Made by a program: the position numbers and the translations under genes
The notes under the pieces: model-generated
Database searches by the model: none
Seen by the model: only the letters and a program-made list of their open reading frames with translations
What the model was told of the DNA's origin: nothing
IMG/VR virus record: IMGVR_UViG_3300022885_000003
Coordinates: 1-64,000 of that record
DNA from: a virus
Reading direction: 5' to 3' (one strand)
Length of the DNA stretch: 64,000 nt
Shown: in pieces, positions 15,617 to 23,212 of the stretch
How positions within the stretch are numbered: the first letter of the stretch is position 1
How the letters are laid out: every line of letters starts with the position of its first letter

Positions 15617-16147
15617 ATGGAAAATTATGATATCAGCAATCTCGAAAAAACTATTAAAGACACTTGTTTAATCGAAGGTGATTTCCTTTTAGCATCAGGG
15701 GTTCGGTCAACATACTATTTCGACAAATACCAATTCCAAGCAGATCCAGAACTGCTAAACGAAATTGCGCATGAGCTAACTGAAATTGACGTTGATTATT
15801 GGCGTGACATTGATTATGTAGCAGGTCTAGAGATGGGCGGCATATCAATTGCTACAATGATATCGTCGATTATGGATATTCCGATGCTTCAAGTTCGTAA
15901 GAAAGCTAAGGAATACGGTACAGCCAAGGGCATCGAAGGTCCAAATTGCATTGGTAAGCGTGTATCGATTATTGAAGATGTTGTTACCTCCGGTGGTGCA
16001 GTTCTGCAAGCTACGAGTGATTTGCGGGCTGCTGGAGCGACGGTAGTGGGTGCGCATTGTGTTATCTTGCGTGATAACAACGGGAAAGAAAATCTTATCA
16101 ATGTTGGCGTTCCATTGTATGCTTTGTTTGACTTTACACCCAAATAG
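15617..16147 (+). CDS. pyrE: Orotate phosphoribosyltransferase
   Basis: 176 residues from ATG 15617, with AAGGA ahead of it. It joins orotate to PRPP to make OMP in pyrimidine synthesis. The PRPP loop VSIIEDVVTSGGAVLQA (about 115-131) is complete. The N-terminal LLASGVRSTYYFDKYQF matches the orotate side (usually SGRxSxYYxD), and LEMGGISIATM matches the second phosphate loop. Shorter than E. coli PyrE (213) at the C-terminus, as in many compact forms. It ends with TAG, which shows that TAG is a normal stop in this genome. Confidence 0.93.
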   Translation: MENYDISNLEKTIKDTCLIEGDFLLASGVRSTYYFDKYQFQADPELLNEIAHELTEIDVDYWRDIDYVAGLEMGGISIATMISSIMDIPMLQVRKKAKEYGTAKGIEGPNCIGKRVSIIEDVVTSGGAVLQATSDLRAAGATVVGAHCVILRDNNGKENLINVGVPLYALFDFTPK

Positions 16148-16175
16148 GAATAATAAATTTAATTTGTTTTAAAGG

Positions 16176-16203
16176 TTGACAAAAACATTAGTAATGCTAT
16201 ACT
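16176..16203 (+). promoter_or_regulatory. Sigma70-like promoter of the PEP-CTERM-like gene
   Basis: TTGACA, 16-bp spacer, TATACT, with a 5' leader of about 50 nt that ends in CAGGAG before the ATG at 16260. Confidence 0.75.
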
Positions 16204-16259
16204 CATAATGTAAGCAGACGAGTAAACATTTTTAAACAGGAAAACAGGAGTATTTCCAA

Positions 16260-16745
16260 ATGGTTAAGATGATCGAGTTTCGGACGTTTAGTGTTATGGG
16301 TTTGGTTGCTGCGGTTTTGGTAGTGGCTCTCATGTCTTCGCCGGCAACGGCAACAACCAACTACAACGACGGCGCGCCGGCGTTTTGCAAACAGAAAGCC
16401 TATGGTGCTGACCCGTGTGCCTGGTACAACAAGGAAGCTAAGGAAAAGGACAAGAAAGCGAAGGAAGCGAAGAAAGACGACAAGGACAAGGACAAGGACA
16501 CCGGGCATGACAAGAAGAAGGGCAAGGGTCATGATGAACATGGTAACGGGAACGGTTACGGCCACGATGATGATCATGCCTGCTATGGTGACACTTGTGG
16601 TGGAGGTGCGCCGACTGGTGGCGGCGATAGTATCCCAACTACCACAGTTTCCGAACCGGCATCCGCAGCATTGCTCGGGATTGGTTTGATGGGTCTCTTC
16701 TTTGCTGGTCAGGCACGGCATAAGCGGAAGAATAAGACCTCGTAA
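16260..16745 (+). CDS. Secreted protein with PEP-CTERM-like sorting signal
   Basis: 161 residues. A signal peptide (about 1-31, with VMGLVAAVLVVALMSSPATA) is followed by a short cysteine-containing part (AFCKQKAYGADPCAWY), a long Lys/Asp/Glu/His-rich low-complexity stretch (about 58-105), a CYGDTCGGG motif, and a tail that reads SEPASAALLGIGLMGLFFAG then RHKRK. Pro-Glu-Pro-like motif, hydrophobic span and basic end are the three parts of the PEP-CTERM signal read by exosortase. The DNA is clearly GC-richer than the surroundings, which suggests recent capture from a bacterium. It may be processed by the host exosortase and shown at the envelope. Confidence 0.7.
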   Translation: MVKMIEFRTFSVMGLVAAVLVVALMSSPATATTNYNDGAPAFCKQKAYGADPCAWYNKEAKEKDKKAKEAKKDDKDKDKDTGHDKKKGKGHDEHGNGNGYGHDDDHACYGDTCGGGAPTGGGDSIPTTTVSEPASAALLGIGLMGLFFAGQARHKRKNKTS

Positions 16746-16787
16746 GAAACCAAACTATATAATATAGAGTTAGTAATAGAGAAAAAC

Positions 16788-16814
16788 GATGGCCGGACAA
16801 ATTGTCCGGCCATC
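16788..16814. other. Strong inverted repeat
   Basis: GATGGCCGGAC and GTCCGGCCATC form an 11-bp perfect stem around AAATT. No T tract follows, so a classic terminator is unlikely. It lies 15 bp before ATG 16830 and could act as a transcript-end stabiliser for the gene before it. Confidence 0.55.
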
Positions 16815-16829
16815 TATTGAGGTAAGGAA

Positions 16830-17222
16830 ATGGATACAACAGTTATTGGTGGAAAAGTGCAAGCTACTATGACGGAACGCGATGTTAATTTATTGTGGCA
16901 GGCGTTAAAATCCCTAGAAAAATTTGGGTTGCCAAGCGGGTGTGTTGGAACTCACTCAAAAGAAGAACTGGTAGATCTTTTAGCTACTGTTACAAAAACA
17001 TGCAATCAGCGTTTCACCAAGTCTGGTGCCCTTAATGCCACAGTAGCAAAGGATCGAGCCGAACGACAGAGTTTTTATGGTACCATTCACAACCAGAAAA
17101 TTACTAAACAGCGCGAATTCGAGAGAATTGCAGAAGAGCGTTGGGTAAAGCTTGAAAGCGAAGCACGCAAGCGCAGAACATATGAATATGGTTTAACATA
17201 CGGAGATAACAATGCCACGTAA
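16830..17222 (+). CDS. Hypothetical helical protein
   Basis: 130 residues with TAAGGAA before the ATG. Mostly helical: TMTERDVNLLWQALKSLEKF, then a long charged helix (about 75-120, with KQREFERIAEERWVKL). A Cys in SGCVGTHS is not part of a visible metal site. It overlaps the SWIM-type gene by 11 nt. Unknown function. Confidence 0.6.
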   Translation: MDTTVIGGKVQATMTERDVNLLWQALKSLEKFGLPSGCVGTHSKEELVDLLATVTKTCNQRFTKSGALNATVAKDRAERQSFYGTIHNQKITKQREFERIAEERWVKLESEARKRRTYEYGLTYGDNNAT

Positions 17223-17460
17223 ATTCCAAGGACCGATTAAGAAAGTCGGTGAGGTAAACTTTGTTGACCATTTCCTAAAAGGTACAGAGTTTGAGGTCGC
17301 TGGATCTAAAGATAAAACTTACAGCGTGGAAATTTCTGATAAAGGTATAATGTGTTCCTGCCAGGGATTCATGTTTCATGCTAAGTGTAAACATACGACC
17401 GCTATTGCTGATATGATGTCGGGTATCCATACAAACGTGAAGGCATTTATTGTAGCTTAA
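17212..17460 (+). CDS. SWIM-type zinc finger protein
   Basis: 82 residues with GGAG 7 nt before the ATG. The segment YSVEISDKGIMCSCQGFMFH followed by AKCKHTTAIADMM carries the CxC...CxH pattern of the SWIM zinc finger, a module that binds DNA or proteins in transposases, recombination mediators and MEKK1. As a stand-alone SWIM protein it may act as a recombination or transcription cofactor. Its end overlaps the converging HAD gene by 14 bp. Confidence 0.7.
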   Translation: MPRKFQGPIKKVGEVNFVDHFLKGTEFEVAGSKDKTYSVEISDKGIMCSCQGFMFHAKCKHTTAIADMMSGIHTNVKAFIVA

Positions 17461-17914
17461 TATCATATGGATTAATGTATTCGATATGATAACGGTCTGC
17501 CCCTGGTTTAACAATCGGTGTGGCATCATCAATAATGAGTGTTATTCCTAATCGTTTACAAACATAACCTTTCCAATACACGAAATTTAATTCATTTTTA
17601 GACATTTCATCTGTAGAAACGTTATCAGTATAAATCGAGGGTAACTTATTCTTCTCTCTATCGTTTCTATCCAATCTAAACCGTATCCGCATCAATTCTG
17701 TTGTTGGCATAAGTTTTTCAAACTGATTAATATTTAATCCAATATTTTTTAATTCCATTGGTACTGATCGAGATTCTGCCGGGGTTCGATGAGTAACAAT
17801 GAAAAATTCTTTTTCAGGATGATCATTTACGTAATCAACTAGGAATTTTGACGCTGGCCCATTAAGCAACGTGTCATCCAAATCTATTGCTATTCGTTGA
17901 TGATTTTCAAACAT
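17447..17914 (-). CDS. HAD-like phosphatase
   Basis: 155 residues. Motif I is IAIDLDDTLLNG (about 8-19, DxDxT), motif II is FFIVTHRTPAES (about 37-48), and the late acidic motif is LIIDDATPIV (about 130-139). The cap is small. HAD phosphatases of this size act on nucleotides, sugar phosphates or polynucleotide 3' ends. It ends the three-gene minus block behind the late-type box at 18872. Confidence 0.7.
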   Translation of the reverse strand: MFENHQRIAIDLDDTLLNGPASKFLVDYVNDHPEKEFFIVTHRTPAESRSVPMELKNIGLNINQFEKLMPTTELMRIRFRLDRNDREKNKLPSIYTDNVSTDEMSKNELNFVYWKGYVCKRLGITLIIDDATPIVKPGADRYHIEYINPYDIKLQ

Positions 17915-17916
17915 GG

Positions 17917-18486
17917 CTATTTCCTAAATGGTGGCTCGCCCAGGTGGGTATGTGGTAAATCATACACGTGAACTCCATCAGGCGTGACTTTGGCACGGGC
18001 TTTAGTTTTAAATTTTCGAACAATAGCCGGTATTGAATCCAACACTTCGAATTCTTCTCGTTCACCAAACATATCAATAAAATCGGATATTATGCATGGA
18101 ATATCCATATTATGTTTTTGTGCTACCCACAATCTTGATCCACCTAAACGATCACAAGCAAGTATGGTATTGGAATCTTGTTTCATTGATTCTGGTAACC
18201 AGGATTTGTAACTTTCAACACACTGCCCTGCACAAACCAAAATAGGATTTAAAAAACCCATAGATAAAATGTTTTCTTCGAGTTTCGTATAAAAACCATT
18301 TTCATTATTTTTCATTTTGATATAAGCATCTTGAATCGATTCTCGACCTTCGATATGGATTGGTGCTGTTATACTTGGCCCCGCTCCTGGACCTACAACA
18401 TTCGCAATATCGTTTGACGGTATTAAACCATATCTAACAATAAAACCATTCTTCTCTTTACTTAACATATCATTCGGATGTACCAT
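17917..18486 (-). CDS. ParB-like domain protein
   Basis: 189 residues. The middle region reads LEENILSMGFLNPILV, then CDRLGGSRLWVAQKHNMDIPCII. This order of a helix, an N-P-I strand and a G-G-S-R-L-W helix matches ParB N-terminal (Srx/ParB-like) folds, in which G-x-R-R binds nucleotide. A DNA-binding HTH is not evident. Proteins of this fold in phages may be CTP-, ATP- or kinase-like enzymes, so the exact role is open. It lies between cupin and HAD genes with almost no gaps. Confidence 0.5.
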   Translation of the reverse strand: MVHPNDMLSKEKNGFIVRYGLIPSNDIANVVGPGAGPSITAPIHIEGRESIQDAYIKMKNNENGFYTKLEENILSMGFLNPILVCAGQCVESYKSWLPESMKQDSNTILACDRLGGSRLWVAQKHNMDIPCIISDFIDMFGEREEFEVLDSIPAIVRKFKTKARAKVTPDGVHVYDLPHTHLGEPPFRK

Positions 18487-18843
18487 TTAGTTGTCCTCTA
18501 CAATTCCACCAACTGTTTCTCTTACAATATCTTGCATGATTGGATTTAGGTAATAAATTTCCAAAGCTTGAACATGATTATCTTTTGATACGAACTTATG
18601 GAACTCGTTTGGTGCAACAGTTGTCCATTCACCGGATTTTATTGTAGTGATATCAACTAGTTCGTAATCGTTTTTACGAGTATGTATCTCTAGCGTACCT
18701 TTAATACAATAAAACATATTCCATTTATATTCGTGTTTGTGCATTGAGCATTGCATATTAGGATTGATATTAATTCTATGCACTTCGATCATTGGGGTAA
18801 TGAGCAAACTTTCAGTGTCTCCCCAGATTTTGCCGGATTTCAT
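18487..18843 (-). CDS. Cupin-fold protein
   Basis: 118 residues with the single cupin barrel pattern. Motif 1 is CSMHKHEYKWNMFYCIKG (about 32-49, with His-x-His and a later aromatic in place of Glu); motif 2 is VAPNEFHKFVS (about 76-86, His). It resembles the sugar-phosphate isomerase-type and storage cupins. Metal ligands His/His/His are present. It is the first gene of the minus block. Substrate unknown. Confidence 0.7.
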   Translation of the reverse strand: MKSGKIWGDTESLLITPMIEVHRININPNMQCSMHKHEYKWNMFYCIKGTLEIHTRKNDYELVDITTIKSGEWTTVAPNEFHKFVSKDNHVQALEIYYLNPIMQDIVRETVGGIVEDN

Positions 18844-18871
18844 CTATTTCTCCCAATGTTATTGCGCTAAA

Positions 18872-18879
18872 TATTTATA
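18872..18879 (-). promoter_or_regulatory. Late-type box TATAAATA (minus)
   Basis: Exact TATAAATA on the minus strand, 28 bp before the cupin start. It lies in the 61-bp gap between the divergent cupin gene and the effector block. Confidence 0.6.
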
Positions 18880-18904
18880 ACATTTGTTATTAAAGGTCCC
18901 CGGT

Positions 18905-20521
18905 ATGAGAGCATATGAATTAATAGAAGGCGTATATGACCCACATATTTTCAAAGCCATTATTATGGCTGGTCCCCCAGGATCAGGTAAATCAACGGTT
19001 GCAAAGAAATTAACCGGTGGTTCCGGTCTTAAAATGGTTGATTCGGATTCCTTCTTAAAACTAGGCGTTAATGATCACACACAACGAGCTAAACTATCTT
19101 CCACGCAATTAGACAACTATATTGAAGGACGTTTAGGCGTCGTTATTGACGGTACTGGTCACAATGTTAATCGGATCCTAGAAACAAAACGTCTATTAGA
19201 CTTTCACGGTTATGATACAATTTTAGTTTTTGTTGATGTTGATCTTGAAAATGCACTATCAAGAAATACAAGAAGATCTAGAACTGAGAACCCACAATAC
19301 GTTTCCAAAATGTGGAATGAAATGGAAGCTAGGAAAGAGCAGCTACGCTCTGTTTTTGGTGGCAACATGGTAGTCGTTGATAATCGTCCAGGTGTTCAAA
19401 ACGATTGGAATCGAGGTTGGAAAGTTATAAAGAAATGGTTAGACCGAGACGTTAATACACCATATGCTCAAGATTGGAAACGAGAGCAACAGCAAAAAAA
19501 GTCGTTAGGCGAAGATTATAAAAGGTTAAAAAGGAAATCTACAGAAAAGTTTAGAGAATTGTATGAATTGTCATTAATGGATGGTAATGATATAGACATA
19601 GATGGTTTTTATAGGGATGCATATCCGTCTATTTTCTTTACTGAAGACTTTGACGATGAATCATTACACGATGCCATAAGCCCATGGATTATTGATGTTG
19701 ATAAACCAACGTTTGTGGTTGATATTTTCTACATGGGAGCATTAAATCGCCTGCAAATCGACATAGATAATTATAAATCTTCACCCTATAATATGCAACC
19801 AACAATCGAGAGCAAAAACATTGCTCATTTACATTTTGATAATGTTAAAGAATTACGATCATTTATAGTGTTAATGAAAACACAATTTGATGGCGATTAT
19901 AATCTAACGATCGACGATAGACGAAACAAATTAAATGAAGATTTGGATTCATCCCTGAACCCAATTGCTATGAATCAAGCAGATGCTGGTAAAGTTGTTG
20001 AGAAAATTAAAAAAGAATGCGGGCAGTATTTAGGAATGATTGATCCCAAAAAACACCACTTGTTTAGAGGGTTAAAATTACGAAATTATTTCGATGCTAT
20101 GGAAATACCTGGAACCAGGGAAAATAGAAAAGCATTAGATACATCAAATGATGTTAATAACGTCGTTATTAAAGCTATCAACGAAAATGGTTTAGTGGCC
20201 AATCGGAATAATAGTTGGTTCAGTACCGGTGATATAGATAGAGCAGATTTTTACGGGACCGTTTATGTTGCATTTCCAACAGATGGTTTCCACTATACTT
20301 GGTCATCGGATATCGACGATTTGTATAGTTTTTCATTGCAGAATGCCGAAGATGGATTACCAATTAATAAAATATACGAACTAGCTAAAAGAAGTTACCA
20401 AGGTGATGATGGTAGTTTATCCAAAGCAATCGAATTTGGTCATGAAATTATGTTTACTTCTCCTAAAGTTATCCTTGTCGACGAAAAATTTCATTACGAT
20501 TATATCAAGGATCAATTATGA
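18905..20521 (+). CDS. P-loop kinase fused to ADP-ribosyltransferase-like domain, with head-targeting peptide
   Basis: 538 residues from ATG 18905 (MRAYELIE, possible cut after L-I-E). Residues 15-190 form a zeta-toxin/polynucleotide-kinase-like P-loop domain: Walker A at 23-31 (GPPGSGKST), VVIDGTGHNV, and a lid region with RNTRRSRTEN. Residues about 350-535 form an ART-like domain shared with the next two genes: LFRGLKLRN (the R position), NNSWFSTGD (the S-T position), FPTDGFHYTWSSD, and GHEIMFTSPKVILVD (the Glu strand). It heads the effector chain and overlaps the next gene by ATGA. A dual-enzyme effector is inferred; neither target is known. Confidence 0.7.
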   Translation: MRAYELIEGVYDPHIFKAIIMAGPPGSGKSTVAKKLTGGSGLKMVDSDSFLKLGVNDHTQRAKLSSTQLDNYIEGRLGVVIDGTGHNVNRILETKRLLDFHGYDTILVFVDVDLENALSRNTRRSRTENPQYVSKMWNEMEARKEQLRSVFGGNMVVVDNRPGVQNDWNRGWKVIKKWLDRDVNTPYAQDWKREQQQKKSLGEDYKRLKRKSTEKFRELYELSLMDGNDIDIDGFYRDAYPSIFFTEDFDDESLHDAISPWIIDVDKPTFVVDIFYMGALNRLQIDIDNYKSSPYNMQPTIESKNIAHLHFDNVKELRSFIVLMKTQFDGDYNLTIDDRRNKLNEDLDSSLNPIAMNQADAGKVVEKIKKECGQYLGMIDPKKHHLFRGLKLRNYFDAMEIPGTRENRKALDTSNDVNNVVIKAINENGLVANRNNSWFSTGDIDRADFYGTVYVAFPTDGFHYTWSSDIDDLYSFSLQNAEDGLPINKIYELAKRSYQGDDGSLSKAIEFGHEIMFTSPKVILVDEKFHYDYIKDQL

Positions 20522-21123
20522 GATTTAATGAAATAATTTCAGAAGACAGTTTCGAATCATCGATAATTATTATCGATGATAATAGTAAAGATGTACAGAA
20601 AGTATCTGATTATATTAGACATAAGTGCCAGCAGTATCTATCTATGATTAATCCAAAAACTGATATCTTATATAGAGGTATTGAAAATCGTAGTCATTAC
20701 CATGCTATCGATATTACCGGTGAACGGAAAAATAGAAGTCCAATAGATTCATCTACTGAATTGCATAACAAAATCGATGATATGTTGTATGAACAAGGAT
20801 TCGTAGCTAGAAGAAGCAATAGTTGGTTTGGAACAGGGAATTTTATGACTGCTGGAGTTTATGGAAAAGTGTATGTAGCATTTCCTACTGATGGGTTTCA
20901 TTATACATGGTCTGATACAGTATCCGATCTTTTTACCTATTATCAAGAACATCGAACCAAAGGTATTGATTGGGTTGTTAATAGCATTAAAGACTCTTAT
21001 GAAAGCGACAATAATTCAATAAAAAATGCAATTCAATCGAAAAACGAAATTATGTTTACTTCACCAAGAGTAATACTGGTCGAGGACACTTTTTATCAAG
21101 ACGAGGTTAAATCTAGGTTATGA
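20518..21123 (+). CDS. ADP-ribosyltransferase-like effector, stand-alone form of the preceding C-terminal domain
   Basis: 201 residues starting MRFNEIISEDS (I-S-E is the possible cleavage point). It aligns over its full length with the C-terminal domain of the preceding protein: CQQYLSMINPKTDILYRGIE, SNSWFGTGN, FPTDGFHYTWSDT and NEIMFTSPRVILVED. The R...S-T-G...E order is that of the R-S-E class of ADP-ribosyltransferases, though the usual ExE has only one Glu visible. Start and stop are both ATGA overlaps. Confidence 0.68.
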   Translation: MRFNEIISEDSFESSIIIIDDNSKDVQKVSDYIRHKCQQYLSMINPKTDILYRGIENRSHYHAIDITGERKNRSPIDSSTELHNKIDDMLYEQGFVARRSNSWFGTGNFMTAGVYGKVYVAFPTDGFHYTWSDTVSDLFTYYQEHRTKGIDWVVNSIKDSYESDNNSIKNAIQSKNEIMFTSPRVILVEDTFYQDEVKSRL

Positions 21124-21758
21124 AAGCAATTGAATTATACGAACATACGCCTTCAGTCTCTTCATTGATTATGCCGATTGTTCATTCGAATATCGATGAA
21201 TCTAGTATTTCTAAAGTTGTAGACGCTATTAATGAAAAATGTAGTCAATTTTTAGGAATGGTAGATCCAGTTAATGATGTTTTGTATAGAGGGTTTGATC
21301 GAAAGTCGACGCATTCTTCGCCGTTGGCATTTTATTTTGATGGTAAGCGAGAGAATAGAAAACCACTCAGCACACCTAATGCGTTCCATCAGAAAGTAAT
21401 TAAAATGATTAATTCCGCTGGCTTGGTTGCAAATCGTGATAACGGATGGTTTGCAACCGGAGATAGGAATGAGGCATATGGATATGGTGAAGTTTATGTA
21501 GTGTTCCCGAAAAATGGGTTCCATTATACATGGTCACGGTATATTGGCGATTTATATGCAGATTATGATGAAGCATCCATGACAGATGAAAGGATGGATG
21601 CATTTATGGAAAAAATAAAAGCTTCCTATGAGGGAGATAACGGGACATTGAAAGAAGCAATTCATTCAGGTAATGAAATTATGTTTACATCAGATACAGT
21701 TATAATGGTTAATCCCGATTTTTACCATAAATATATTGCTGCGAATCTAAATAAATAG
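21120..21758 (+). CDS. ADP-ribosyltransferase-like effector
   Basis: 212 residues starting MKAIELYEHTPSV (cut expected after L-Y-E). Third copy in tandem of the same domain: CSQFLGMVDPVNDVLYRGFD, NGWFATGDRNEAYGYGEVYV, FPKNGFHYTWSRY and NEIMFTSDTVIMVN. The sequence has drifted from its two left neighbours, so the triplication is not recent. It ends with TAG, followed by a late-type box, which marks the end of the first sub-operon. Confidence 0.68.
   Translation: MKAIELYEHTPSVSSLIMPIVHSNIDESSISKVVDAINEKCSQFLGMVDPVNDVLYRGFDRKSTHSSPLAFYFDGKRENRKPLSTPNAFHQKVIKMINSAGLVANRDNGWFATGDRNEAYGYGEVYVVFPKNGFHYTWSRYIGDLYADYDEASMTDERMDAFMEKIKASYEGDNGTLKEAIHSGNEIMFTSDTVIMVNPDFYHKYIAANLNK
21750..21757 (+). promoter_or_regulatory. 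Late-type box AATAAATA
   Basis: AATAAATA at the very end of the preceding gene, 26 bp before ATG 21783. It may start a new late transcript within the effector block. Confidence 0.4.
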
Positions 21759-21782
21759 TAAAATACAGTTTAGGGGATTATT

Positions 21783-22352
21783 ATGTTTTTGGTAGAGTTA
21801 TTTGAAGATCAACAGAAAAGCGCAGTCTTTTCATTCGGTCGCATGAATCCCCCTACTGTGGGTCACCAAAAACTTATGCAGAGAGTTATGGACCTTGCAT
21901 CTGAAAAAAATGCTGATGTATTTATTGTCCCATCTAAGACGCAAGATAAAAAGAAAAATCCCTTATCATTTGAACAAAAGAAATATTTTATTGAAAAGAT
22001 CTATGGGTTTCCGGTTTACGACAACCCAACTATGAAATCCCCATTTCAAATGGCTGGTTGGCTCGGAGAGCAAGGTTATAAGGACGTAACCTTTGTTGTT
22101 GGTTCTGATCGAGTAGAGGCTTTCAAAGGGATCGAAGAGCATTATGCAAAAGACTTTGGTGGAATATTCAAAGTAGTTTCTGCTGGAGAGCGTGATCCCG
22201 ATGCCGATGGAGTAGAAGGTATGAGTGCTTCGGTAATGCGTGAGTTCGCCAAAGAAGGCAATATGGCAAGCTTTATGAAGGGCCTTCCACCCGAAACTAA
22301 AATTGGTATTGCTAAAGAATTGATGATAGCAGTAAGGGATGGTTTGAAATGA
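21783..22352 (+). CDS. TxGH nucleotidyltransferase (NMN/cytidylyltransferase-like) with head-targeting peptide
   Basis: 189 residues starting MFLVELFEDQQ (L-F-E). The nucleotidyltransferase fold is clear: FSFGRMNPPTVGHQKLMQRV (15-34) with the T-x-G-H motif at 25-28, FVVGSDRVEAFKG (about 100-112) and the C-terminal EGMSASVMREFA (about 147-158), the counterpart of the ISSTxVR motif. Enzymes of this fold make NAD, CDP-activated compounds or CoA. Next to a set of predicted NAD-consuming transferases, NAD synthesis is an attractive guess, but the substrate cannot be read from sequence. ATGA overlap with the next gene. Confidence 0.75.
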   Translation: MFLVELFEDQQKSAVFSFGRMNPPTVGHQKLMQRVMDLASEKNADVFIVPSKTQDKKKNPLSFEQKKYFIEKIYGFPVYDNPTMKSPFQMAGWLGEQGYKDVTFVVGSDRVEAFKGIEEHYAKDFGGIFKVVSAGERDPDADGVEGMSASVMREFAKEGNMASFMKGLPPETKIGIAKELMIAVRDGLK

Positions 22353-23212
22353 GATATATAGAATTATCTGAATCAATAACAGCATATCATGGTTCAAGCA
22401 ATGAACACCAAGGATTTGATACAAAGCATACAGGTGATAATAGTCATACATTTGGTAGTTACAATACTGATCGACATGGCATATTCTTTAGTTTAAATCC
22501 GAAATTTGCTGCCATGTATGGAGACGTTATTCAATATGAACTGAATATTAATAACACTACCAATCTTGATAAGAGTCTTGATATAGTTGCTGCCTTTGCA
22601 GATCAAACAACTGACCGAGGAATAAGGATGGATGCTCAAAATGTTTTATATAAACATTGGAGCGTTTGGCAATTATTCGAAGATGATCTGGGTAAAGAAT
22701 TTGTAACATTTTTAAAAGATCAAGGGTACGATTCAGCCACATTTACCGAATATAACGAAAATGATGATGGGAAGGAAATTGACGGAAAGACAATTGTTGT
22801 TTTCAATCCAAGCAAAGTTATAAAGCATGGACAGCTTGAATTGGATTTATATGAGAACACTGATGAATTTAGTTCGTTAACCATTGAAGAGTTTATGTTG
22901 TATATTGAAAATAAATATGATGTAAAACAGTTCTTTGTTTCTAATTATAAAACAAACATTATCAAACTTGATAATATTATTGTTGGTGATAAGAAGCGGG
23001 GCACTGGTACAGAAATTATGAATGATCTTATTACTTATGCCGATGATAATCATAAAATGATTATATTAACCCCAGCAGTAGCAGATGATCGACATGGTAC
23101 AACTTCTAGATCTAGGCTTGTAAAATTTTACAAGAGATTTGGATTTTATGAGAATAAGGGTCGGAAGAAAGATTTTAGTCTTCCTTCCGGAATGATAAGG
23201 GATCCACAATGA
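22349..23212 (+). CDS. ADP-ribosyltransferase-like domain fused to GNAT acetyltransferase, with head-targeting peptide
   Basis: 287 residues starting MRYIELSESITAYHGSS (cut expected after L-S-E, leaving the ART strand as the new N-terminus). The first part shows AYHGSS, GIFFSLNPKFAAMYGD and TIVVFNPSKVIKHGQL, the YHG..., 'Φ-F-F-S' and final strand order of PARP/toxin-like ARTs. From about 170 a GNAT domain follows: IIKLDNIIVGDKKRGTGTEI (the acetyl-CoA loop is RGTGT) and RLVKFYKRFGFYENKGR. Two different protein-modifying activities in one packaged protein is unusual. Both calls rest on motifs only. Confidence 0.65.
   Translation: MRYIELSESITAYHGSSNEHQGFDTKHTGDNSHTFGSYNTDRHGIFFSLNPKFAAMYGDVIQYELNINNTTNLDKSLDIVAAFADQTTDRGIRMDAQNVLYKHWSVWQLFEDDLGKEFVTFLKDQGYDSATFTEYNENDDGKEIDGKTIVVFNPSKVIKHGQLELDLYENTDEFSSLTIEEFMLYIENKYDVKQFFVSNYKTNIIKLDNIIVGDKKRGTGTEIMNDLITYADDNHKMIILTPAVADDRHGTTSRSRLVKFYKRFGFYENKGRKKDFSLPSGMIRDPQ

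Noticed and set aside
16203-16721. Open frame of 172 residues opposite the PEP-CTERM-like gene
   Set aside because: It is the antisense of a GC-rich, Lys/Asp-rich coding stretch; the plus gene has promoter, ribosome site, signal peptide and sorting tail.
16788-16814. Rho-independent terminator
   Set aside because: Stem is strong, but TATTGAGG follows instead of a T run.
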